Of a stretch of DNA of 5,537 bases, positions 1 through 5,412 are shown piece by piece. Made by a program: the position numbers and the translations under genes. Source of the stretch: Thermofilaceae archaeon (lineage in GTDB: Archaea; Thermoproteota; Thermoprotei; Thermofilales; Thermofilaceae); assembly GCA_027017025.1 (NCBI GenBank), contig JALURH010000053.1, forward strand, positions 1 through 5,537. The letters are read 5' to 3'. The stretch's first letter is position 1; the number at the start of each line of letters is the position of its first letter. The notes below the pieces were generated by a model. It was not told the DNA's origin. It saw nothing but the letters and a program-made list of their open reading frames with translations, and did no database searches.

Positions 1-1083
1 GAACTCAGTAATTATATTATAGACTTTACGAAAAAATCCTCGACCCCAATTATATGTGGAGAGAAAGTCCTATTCATATATGTAGGCGAGAAAAACTTAA
101 GCATAGAAGTAGTTGGAGACTGGAATAATTGGGGTAGGCTTTACCGAGACAAAATGGTTGAACTAGAGGGAAAGGGGATATATGTACTCCAGAAAAATTT
201 CCCCATTAATGCTAGATTAGAGTATAGATTCGTTGTGGATGGTAAGAGTATACTAGATCCATTTAATCCTAGAGTATTTAGGGGTTCAATAGACTATAAT
301 AGTGAACTTAGGATGCCTGGGTACAGGGAATCTCCCGAAATCAGGTACTACTCATTTACCCCTAGAGGTGAATTAAGGGAGGAAATTATCTATAGTGAAA
401 TCCTTGATCAAGAAAGGAGGATACATATCTATATCCCTCCTTTCTTTGAATCAACTACTAGGTACCCGCTACTAATATTTAATGATGGCTCAGACTACAT
501 AGTTTATGGTAAGGCTATAAACGTGTTGAATAATTTATTAAATACGGGTAAAATAAAGCCCCTCATAGCAGTATTTATCGACCCTGTAGAGAGGGAAAAG
601 GAGTACTCCCTAGATGAGAAGTATACACAATTTATTATGCGAGAACTCTTACCGTATTTAGAGGAAAAGTACCCAATAGCTGAGAAGGGGGAAGAAAGAT
701 GTATAATAGGTGCTGATTTAGCAGCACTCCAATCACTATATATAGCTACAAAGTATCCTAGTTTTTCCAGCAAAGCTATATGCCAGTCAGGGTTGTTCTT
801 GCCTCCAAGTATCTATAGAGAACTGGGAAGGCCTATTAACGGGGATATATTTAAGGTAATAGAGAGTTTAGAGAAAATACCTATAAAAGTACATCTCCAG
901 TGGGGAGTATATGACGGTATTAATGGATATAGCTTAGCAACATTTAACAGGAAGATAGCTAGGCTCCTCAAAGAGAAAGGCGCACAGGTATCAACTCTAG
1001 AGGCACCGGAGGGACATAGCTGGGGTTTCTGGCGTAGCTACCTAGGTAGGGGTTTAGTAGATATATTCGGGGAGAAAGCTTAG
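1..1083 (+). CDS. E-set (CBM48-like) + esterase-D family alpha/beta hydrolase, 5' partial, nucleophile Ser replaced by Asp
   Basis: The reading frame is open from base 1 and holds no ATG, GTG or TTG before the ATG at 154, so the true start lies left of the window; 360 residues are visible. Residues about 20-90 look like a glycogen-binding-type E-set domain (VVGDWNNWG at 38-45, then YRFVVDG and LDPFNP). Starting at 154 (residue 52) would cut this domain in half. Residues about 118-355 match the esterase-D/enterochelin-esterase fold: YPLLIFNDG near 155-163, RELLPYLEEKY, and GHSWGFWR holding the expected catalytic His339; Asp305 in GVYDG is the likely acid. The nucleophile elbow, normally GxSxGG, reads GADLAA at 237-242, so the serine is Asp239 (codon 715-717). 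The protein may be a pseudo-enzyme, a binding protein, or a hydrolase with an Asp nucleophile as in haloalkane dehalogenases. No signal peptide can be judged because the N-terminus is missing. The fold call is firm; substrate and activity are unknown. Confidence 0.85.
   Translation, partial: ELSNYIIDFTKKSSTPIICGEKVLFIYVGEKNLSIEVVGDWNNWGRLYRDKMVELEGKGIYVLQKNFPINARLEYRFVVDGKSILDPFNPRVFRGSIDYNSELRMPGYRESPEIRYYSFTPRGELREEIIYSEILDQERRIHIYIPPFFESTTRYPLLIFNDGSDYIVYGKAINVLNNLLNTGKIKPLIAVFIDPVEREKEYSLDEKYTQFIMRELLPYLEEKYPIAEKGEERCIIGADLAALQSLYIATKYPSFSSKAICQSGLFLPPSIYRELGRPINGDIFKVIESLEKIPIKVHLQWGVYDGINGYSLATFNRKIARLLKEKGAQVSTLEAPEGHSWGFWRSYLGRGLVDIFGEKA
410..446 (+). repeat. Strong inverted repeat (hairpin) inside the esterase-like gene
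   Basis: The 11-bp arms AAGAAAGGAGG (410-420) and CCTCCTTTCTT (436-446) are perfect reverse complements. Three further pairs form (421-423 with 432-434) if C435 is bulged, leaving an 8-nt loop. The hairpin lies in the first part of the esterase domain, and one arm contains a GGAGG sequence. It may be a coincidence of coding constraint. Confidence 0.6.
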
Positions 1084-1084
1084 C

Positions 1085-1102
1085 TTGAATTTTTTTGTTC
1101 AA
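1085..1102 (+). terminator. Probable oligo-T terminator of the esterase-like gene
   Basis: A run of seven T (1090-1096) starts seven bases after the stop codon and sits in the loop of a short inverted repeat, TTGAA (1085-1089) and TTCAA (1098-1102). Archaeal RNA polymerase terminates at oligo-T tracts, so this is the likely transcript end; the 5-bp stem is weak and may be irrelevant. Confidence 0.5.
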
Positions 1103-1111
1103 ACCCAATTG

Positions 1112-1118
1112 ATTTAAC
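1112..1118 (+). promoter_or_regulatory. Weak TATA-like box for the PrsW-family protease gene
   Basis: The sequence ATTTAAC is centred about 34 bases upstream of the ATG at 1149. With the usual archaeal spacing of about 26 bases this would give a leader of fewer than ten bases. No Shine-Dalgarno sequence precedes the ATG, which fits a short-leader or leaderless message. The box is a poor match and the call is tentative. Confidence 0.3.
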
Positions 1119-1148
1119 CCTGTCTAGATTACTCTACCGTGTACATCA

Positions 1149-2213
1149 ATGTCTGAGACAATAAATTGTCCGAGCTGTAAAAGGTTGGTACCTAAGGGCT
1201 CTCAGTTCTGCCCCTACTGCGGTTTTAATATCCTAGGCTACCTTAGTCAACAAACATCATACCAGTATAGGCGGGGAGCGGTACCTACACCAGCTTCTCC
1301 ACACCCCCGTGGTATACTCTCTGGCATAATAGAGAACTTTAGGATGATTTTTACTCCTAGGCCGCCACTATATAATATTACTAGTGTAGTGTATGATAGG
1401 CTTCCACCAGCTCCTTATGCTGAGTCAAAGAAGCTTGTAGCAATTGGTGTAGGTTTAACTCTCTTCTTTTACCTAATATCTGGCATTACAGATATACTTA
1501 GATTCACTTTACCTTTCCTCATAGCGTACGTAATCGCAGGGCTCTACCTATACTGGATTTATAGAAGCGATAAATTTGAGCCCGAGCCTCTGAGGTTTGT
1601 TTTCTTCGCCTTCGCTTGGGGTATCTTCTCTGGGCTCCCAGCCGGCATCCTAAACTCTTTCATCGGTATGCCTATTTTTAAGCAGCTTACGGGTATACCA
1701 GCACTCTCTGGACCATTCGTTGAAGAGCCTCTAAAGATACTAGGTGTTTATTGGCTCGCTAAACACACCAGGTATGGTAGGGAGTTTAATGGTCCAATGG
1801 ATGGATTCGTATACGGGTTCGCTGCTGGAATGGGGTTTGAAGCTATGGAGAACTTCTCATATTTCCTCAGTACGGTTAGTGAAGGAGGGGTTGCTGCGGG
1901 ATGGGGGCTACTCTTCCTCAGGAGTATAGCCTTTGGTTTTGGACACGGCGTATTCACCGGATTAGCTGGTTGGTGGCTTGGTGTAGCGAAAGCTAGGAAA
2001 GGGTTTATCTCGGGTGAGGATCTCTCCGTGGGATTAGCGCCGAGTATAACGTTACATGCTGCTTGGAATATCTTTGCCTCAATATTCCCTATCTTAAACT
2101 TTATTCTTGCGTTTGGGTTACTACTTATAACCAAGAAGGTTGTCTCCGAGGCTATTAGAGACGAAATTTACTGGGGCTATGCTATGGGCTACGCACCCAC
2201 CGAAAAATACTAG
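1149..2213 (+). CDS. Zinc-ribbon PrsW-family intramembrane metalloprotease
   Basis: This 354-residue protein is an N-terminal zinc ribbon (C7-x2-C10, C21-x2-C24), a Pro/Ser/Tyr-rich tether (about 30-90), and a multi-pass membrane domain (about 95-330). The membrane domain carries the motifs of the PrsW/CPBP-related metalloproteases: EPEP at 144-147, EExxK (E192, E193, K196), FEAMEN with E231 and E234, R258 followed by GHGVFTGLAG with H266, and LHAAWN with H303 and N307. The glutamates and histidines are the presumed metal ligands and catalytic residues, so the enzyme looks intact. In Bacillus, PrsW starts cleavage of the anti-sigma factor RsiW. Archaea lack that system, so the substrate here is unknown; the ribbon is probably cytosolic and could recruit substrates or regulate. 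An in-frame stop at 1125-1127 and no earlier start codon support the ATG at 1149. It is preceded by an oligo-T tract and followed by two, so it is probably monocistronic. Confidence 0.9.
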   Translation: MSETINCPSCKRLVPKGSQFCPYCGFNILGYLSQQTSYQYRRGAVPTPASPHPRGILSGIIENFRMIFTPRPPLYNITSVVYDRLPPAPYAESKKLVAIGVGLTLFFYLISGITDILRFTLPFLIAYVIAGLYLYWIYRSDKFEPEPLRFVFFAFAWGIFSGLPAGILNSFIGMPIFKQLTGIPALSGPFVEEPLKILGVYWLAKHTRYGREFNGPMDGFVYGFAAGMGFEAMENFSYFLSTVSEGGVAAGWGLLFLRSIAFGFGHGVFTGLAGWWLGVAKARKGFISGEDLSVGLAPSITLHAAWNIFASIFPILNFILAFGLLLITKKVVSEAIRDEIYWGYAMGYAPTEKY

Positions 2214-2232
2214 TTTTTTAACTTAATTTTTT
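2214..2232 (+). terminator. Double oligo-T terminator after the protease gene
   Basis: Two runs of six T (2214-2219 and 2227-2232) follow directly after the TAG stop, with no stable stem before them. This is typical of stem-independent archaeal termination and separates the protease gene from the next promoter. Confidence 0.6.
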
Positions 2233-2243
2233 AGATAACTAAG

Positions 2244-2254
2244 TTTATATTTAA
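2244..2254 (+). promoter_or_regulatory. TATA box of the HTH-NTPase-TPR gene
   Basis: TTTATATTTAA is a good crenarchaeal TATA box, preceded by the purine-rich ACTAAG as a possible BRE. Its centre is about 33 bases upstream of the ATG at 2282, so transcription should begin only a few bases before the start codon. A second AT-rich stretch at 2256-2262 is a weaker alternative. Confidence 0.6.
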
Positions 2255-2281
2255 CATATTTAATTCTCATAAATAGTTAGT

Positions 2282-4720
2282 ATGTATCAGGAGGAGAAGA
2301 TAGATGTAATACGTGCATTATCGAAGCCTATAAATCTGCAGATACTTGCGCTCCTAAGCTCTAGCCCCAAGTACCCGAGGATGCTGGCATCAATCTTGGG
2401 GAAGAGCGAGGCATTCGTTGTCAGGAGCCTCAAGGAGCTTGAGAAATACGGTTTAATTGAGAGCTACTGGACCCGTATAGGCGATAGGAACGTTAAGATG
2501 TATAAAACTAGGGTGAGGAAACTAACCCTAGATTTCTCCTACGGGAATGTTAAGATGGTAATAGATGGTAAAGCCGAGAGAAATATAATAGTTGAGAGGG
2601 TTTCTGACCCAGTACCTATGCCTAAGTTCTTCGTTGATAGGAGGAGAGAACTTAGAGCGTTAGAGAAAACAGTGGGCGTATCCCTGGTTTGGGGGCCAGC
2701 AGGTGTAGGTAAGACCGCTCTTGCAGCTAAGTTAGCTGAGAAATATGTTAGGAAAACATTATGGTATAGGTGTGGCGAGTGGACAACAGTCGACGATGTT
2801 ATGAGGAGGCTAGCTCTTTTCTTGTCATCACATGGCTACAATAAGCTTTTAGAAGCCCTAGAGAGCGATGCCGGGATGAATGCGAAGGCTCTCCAAGCTG
2901 CTAGAGGATTAGATAACCTGGGTTGTATAGTTGTACTAGATGATTTCCACAACGTTGCTATAGATGATCTCACCGATTTCCTCTACCATATTGATCCTCT
3001 ACTTAAGAAAAGTAAGATAATAGTTCTCTCACGTAGCCCACCAAACTTTATACCCGAGAAAGGTATTTTGCTGCCTCTATACGCCCTAGATAAAAAGTCC
3101 TCGAGGGAGCTACTCCTCAAGTTAGGTGTCACATTTCGCGAAGAATTATTTGACTGGGTTTATAGAGCTACTGGTGGGAACCCAGCGATGCTTATAGCTA
3201 TAGCTAAACTCGCTAAGCTAGGTCTTGATCCATCTAAGATACTCGTAGAGGATAACCTGCTCGACGGTATTATTTCACGCTTTATTAATGAGCTAACGGA
3301 GTATGAGTACGAGGTACTTAAAGCGGCTAGCATATTCATTGAACCCGCAACTATCGGGGCTATCTCATATGTCTCTGGAGTCAAGAATGCTAGGATATAT
3401 ATTTCCTCCCTAGAGAGGAAGGGTTTACTCCAGGTAGTTGATAACTCAATATATGTACATGATATCATAAGGAGTTTTATAGAGAGGAGGGAGAAAAATG
3501 GCCTGTGGAAGTATCATATACTTGCAGCAAGGTACTACTCCGATAAGGAGAGTAGCGAAGACCACTTTAAAGCATTTTATCACCTGGTGCGTGGAGGAGA
3601 CTATGAGAAAGCACTAGATAAACTCGACGAGACTTCCGATAAATTGCTCCATATACCCTCTATTCACATAAAGTTGTATATAAAGCTCCTCGACGAAATA
3701 CCAGCTGATTTACTTAAGCCTAGGGATAAAGCTAGGCTCCTATTCTACAAAGCTACTAGGGAGAAAGAGGAGAAAGCCATACAGCTCCTCGGTACAGTAG
3801 TCAAGATAGCTAGAGAAGAGGAAGACAATATTTTGCTTATGAAAGCGTATCAGCTTCTTGGGGAGAAGTACATGTATATGGGTAACAAAGAACTTGCCTT
3901 AGAGTACGCCAGGAAGGCTTCAGAGTTTATCATCGTGAAGAACTATTGGGTAGATGAGTACCTATTAAACCAGGTTATCTGGTTACTGCACAAATTGGGG
4001 GAGATAAGGAAAGCACTTAAACTAGCTAAGGGGTACTTGGAGAGAGCCCAGAACCCATATAGTAGAGCATATGCTAACCATTGGCTTGGGGTTCTCCATG
4101 AGGTATTAGGTGACTACGGTTTAGCTGAGAAATATCTACGTGAAAGCTTAAATCACTATAGTGAGACGGTATCCATTAAGAATATGATGGTAGCATATAC
4201 AGATCTAGCATATGTATTATACGAGCAGGGACGGTTCAGTGAGGCACTGAAGTACTCGGAGCTAGCCCTAGAAATTGCTTCAAAAACGATGGATCGGGAG
4301 AGAGAAACAACTATATTAGTAGATAGAGCCGAATTCTATCTAGCTAGGGGAGACTTCGAAGAAGCTAAGAGGATCTTGAATACTATAGAGAGAAAATATA
4401 TAGAAGAAATAGAGGAGGATAGCTGGGTTAGAGGAATGTTCCTGCTAGCTAAGGCAAGGCTTTTAACCGCTAAAGGAATGGTTTCTAATGCGATCCCATA
4501 CTTTGAGAAAGCATCGAAAATACTCGAGAAGACACATTTATTCCACTATGGTAGATGCCTCCTCTACTACTCTTTCGCTATAGCCAACTATGATCCTAGT
4601 AAGGCATGTAGCCTCCTGGTTAGAGCTGAGCAGATATTCGAGCAACTTGGCGACAAAGTAGACCTGAATAAAGCTACTTCACTTAGAGAAATTGTGTGTA
4701 GCAAAAAAGGTACTATTTAA
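2282..4720 (+). CDS. HTH-STAND NTPase-TPR regulator (MalT-like architecture)
   Basis: The protein has 812 residues. Residues 5-78 form an ArsR-like winged helix (ALSKPINLQILALL, then SLKELEKYGLIE) that should bind DNA. Residues 117-129 (FFVDRRRELRALE) are the usual entry to a STAND/AAA_16 NTPase, followed by Walker A GPAGVGKT at 138-145, Walker B CIVVLDD at 215-221, a sensor-like IIVLSRSPP with R251, and GGNP at 298-301. Residues about 335-400 resemble the second winged helix of STAND proteins, ending in the typical HDIIRSFI. The rest is helical with TPR-like repeats, clearest at 521-550, 599-628, 637-668, 678-705 and 718-750. The family acts as a nucleotide-dependent switch in which the TPR part senses a ligand or protein and the HTH controls transcription; the signal and targets are unknown here. 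A stop at 2270-2272 fixes the start near ATG 2282. A GGAGGAG inside codons 3-5 has no in-frame start after it and is taken as chance. Confidence 0.88.
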   Translation: MYQEEKIDVIRALSKPINLQILALLSSSPKYPRMLASILGKSEAFVVRSLKELEKYGLIESYWTRIGDRNVKMYKTRVRKLTLDFSYGNVKMVIDGKAERNIIVERVSDPVPMPKFFVDRRRELRALEKTVGVSLVWGPAGVGKTALAAKLAEKYVRKTLWYRCGEWTTVDDVMRRLALFLSSHGYNKLLEALESDAGMNAKALQAARGLDNLGCIVVLDDFHNVAIDDLTDFLYHIDPLLKKSKIIVLSRSPPNFIPEKGILLPLYALDKKSSRELLLKLGVTFREELFDWVYRATGGNPAMLIAIAKLAKLGLDPSKILVEDNLLDGIISRFINELTEYEYEVLKAASIFIEPATIGAISYVSGVKNARIYISSLERKGLLQVVDNSIYVHDIIRSFIERREKNGLWKYHILAARYYSDKESSEDHFKAFYHLVRGGDYEKALDKLDETSDKLLHIPSIHIKLYIKLLDEIPADLLKPRDKARLLFYKATREKEEKAIQLLGTVVKIAREEEDNILLMKAYQLLGEKYMYMGNKELALEYARKASEFIIVKNYWVDEYLLNQVIWLLHKLGEIRKALKLAKGYLERAQNPYSRAYANHWLGVLHEVLGDYGLAEKYLRESLNHYSETVSIKNMMVAYTDLAYVLYEQGRFSEALKYSELALEIASKTMDRERETTILVDRAEFYLARGDFEEAKRILNTIERKYIEEIEEDSWVRGMFLLAKARLLTAKGMVSNAIPYFEKASKILEKTHLFHYGRCLLYYSFAIANYDPSKACSLLVRAEQIFEQLGDKVDLNKATSLREIVCSKKGTI
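4703..4708 (-). terminator. Oligo-T terminator of the PRC-barrel gene, inside the 3' end of the regulator gene
   Basis: On the minus strand a run of six T begins five bases after the PRC-barrel gene's TAG stop (4713-4715). It lies within the last codons of the convergent regulator gene, so the two transcripts must overlap at their 3' ends. Confidence 0.5.
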
Positions 4721-5153
4721 ATATACCGCCTAGAAAACCTTTCTTCTGTTTAGGTAGTGGTGCACCACATTTCAGACAGAATTTGGCATCAGGTGGATTA
4801 GGGTGTCCACATACTGGGCATACAATTACGTTACCCGCTTGCTGAGGAGGTGGCCCCGGTACTGGGGGACGTGGGGCTCCAGGTGGCGCAGGAGCCCCTG
4901 GGGGAGGCGGAGCCCCTGGAGGAGTGGTTGGTCTTGGGGGCGGAGCCTCCTTCTTTAGTACAATATATTCCCCTATTCTATCGACTTTGGAGAGGGGAAC
5001 CATTTCCTCCGTACCATCCTTCTTCTCTACAACGAAAGCTAGATCCCCTGTGGGGCTAAATGCAATATCCTTTACAGTACCCATAGAGTTAGCGTTGCCA
5101 TCTATTACTACTTTACCAACTACATCTTCTCTCTTCAGGTATGACCCTGACAT
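4713..5153 (-). CDS. PRC-barrel protein with Pro-rich linker and C-terminal zinc ribbon
   Basis: From the ATG at 5153 the protein has 146 residues. Residues 1-68 match a PRC-barrel: SYLKREDVVGKVVID, GTVKDIAFSPTGDLAFVVE, then VPLSKVDRIGEYIVL. A linker at about 70-107 is almost all Pro, Gly and Ala. A zinc ribbon follows, with C112-x2-C115 (CPVCG) and C126-x2-C129 (CLKCG), and a short basic-hydrophobic tail (KQKKGFLGGIFK). PRC-barrels occur in RNA-processing and photosynthetic proteins and in archaeal division proteins (CdvB-binding CdpB types); here the role is not known, and an adaptor is plausible. A TTG at 5162 would add three residues. The ATG is preferred because the TATA-like box at 5179-5186 puts transcription start at about 5156, downstream of the TTG. 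The gene converges on the regulator gene, with an 8-bp overlap at 4713-4720. Confidence 0.85.
   Translation of the reverse strand: MSGSYLKREDVVGKVVIDGNANSMGTVKDIAFSPTGDLAFVVEKKDGTEEMVPLSKVDRIGEYIVLKKEAPPPRPTTPPGAPPPPGAPAPPGAPRPPVPGPPPQQAGNVIVCPVCGHPNPPDAKFCLKCGAPLPKQKKGFLGGIFK
4869..4922 (-). repeat. Three 18-nt tandem repeats coding the PPGAPx linker
   Basis: Three in-frame copies of an 18-base unit encode PPGAPP, PPGAPA and PPGAPR in the linker of the PRC-barrel protein. The copies are similar at the base level (GGAGCCCCTGG recurs on the plus strand at 4891-4901 and 4909-4919), so the linker probably grew by slippage and its length may vary between strains. Confidence 0.7.
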
Positions 5154-5178
5154 CAGGTACAAGTGTAGAGGGTAACCA

Positions 5179-5186
5179 ATATATAT
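5179..5186 (-). promoter_or_regulatory. TATA-like box of the PRC-barrel gene
   Basis: ATATATAT is centred about 29 bases upstream of the ATG at 5153, giving a nearly leaderless message; no Shine-Dalgarno sequence is present. The box is palindromic and could in principle also serve plus-strand transcription starting near 5209, ahead of the structured element. A less likely alternative box for the TTG start lies at 5189-5196. Confidence 0.5.
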
Positions 5187-5230
5187 GAAGTTTAACGGAT
5201 ATGGTAAAACCGTTCTCTGCTCTATCTGTA

Positions 5231-5249
5231 TTTGTTGGTTTTTGTTGGT
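5231..5249 (+). repeat. Direct repeat TTTGTTGGT, two copies with 10-base period
   Basis: TTTGTTGGT occurs at 5231-5239 and 5241-5249. The second copy forms the outer part of the 5' arm of the long foldback; the first lies just outside and offers an alternative pairing register. The whole stretch 5231-5267 contains no C. Confidence 0.6.
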
Positions 5250-5412
5250 GTTGAGTTGTGGGTGGAGTTGTTCTCCAGCTCTATCCTCCTCTACAGGGAG
5301 TGTTTTTGGGGGGTTGGGGGCTCCCTACACCCCGCCTAGGTATGCTTACATCCAGCCCCTACCTAGAGGCTTTCAAGCCTATTCTCCACCCCAACTCTAA
5401 CACCAATAAAAA
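5239..5412 (+). ncRNA. Candidate structured RNA closed by a 28-bp foldback stem
   Basis: Bases 5239-5267 pair with 5384-5412: I count 27 Watson-Crick pairs and one G-U, with single bulges at T5259 and T5398. The wobble (G5244, U5407) is a pair only if the plus strand is transcribed, which weakly favours that strand. Inside are a hairpin at 5295-5326 (GGGAG with CTCCC), one at 5335-5368 (CCTAGGTA with TACCTAG plus AGG) and a tight one at 5367-5380 (AGGCT, loop TTCA, AGCCT); the last two share bases 5367-5368 and need slight trimming to coexist. G+C is about 58% in the core (5261-5370) and about 36% at 5401-5537, and such islands in AT-rich hyperthermophiles often mark functional RNAs. I do not recognise the family: the RNase P GAGGAAAGTC and ACAGAAA boxes are absent, and I see no SRP S-domain. 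Possible plus-strand TATA-like boxes lie at 5179-5186 and 5190-5196. A small mobile inverted-repeat element is the main alternative. Confidence 0.45.

Noticed and set aside
504..773. Minus-strand open frame of 89 codons inside the esterase-like gene
   Set aside because: It is a shadow of a conserved alpha/beta hydrolase frame and has no recognisable domain.
1744..2134. Open frames on both strands inside the protease gene
   Set aside because: They overlap the catalytic PrsW motifs of the real frame and show no domain of their own.
2290..2296. GGAGGAG as a ribosome binding site for a downstream start in the regulator gene
   Set aside because: No in-frame start codon follows at a useful distance, and a later start would remove the HTH.
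2508..2531. 7-bp inverted repeat CTAGGGT/ACCCTAG in the regulator gene
   Set aside because: Short arms of this size are expected by chance; nothing else marks it.
3160..3468. Minus-strand open frame of 102 codons inside the regulator gene
   Set aside because: It is a shadow of the STAND region; no start signal or domain.
4850..5175. Two plus-strand open frames opposite the PRC-barrel gene
   Set aside because: They are antisense shadows of a gene with a clear PRC-barrel and zinc ribbon; their products have no plausible domain.
5185..5400. 71-codon plus-strand open frame with ATG at 5185
   Set aside because: It spans the foldback, ends inside its 3' arm, has odd composition (Cys/Trp/Ser then Pro/Tyr) and no recognisable domain. 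The base pattern is explained by RNA or inverted-repeat structure.
5231..5412. RNase P RNA, SRP RNA, tRNA or CRISPR array
   Set aside because: No RNase P conserved boxes, no SRP S-domain motif, no tRNA T-arm or anticodon arm, and no regularly spaced repeats.
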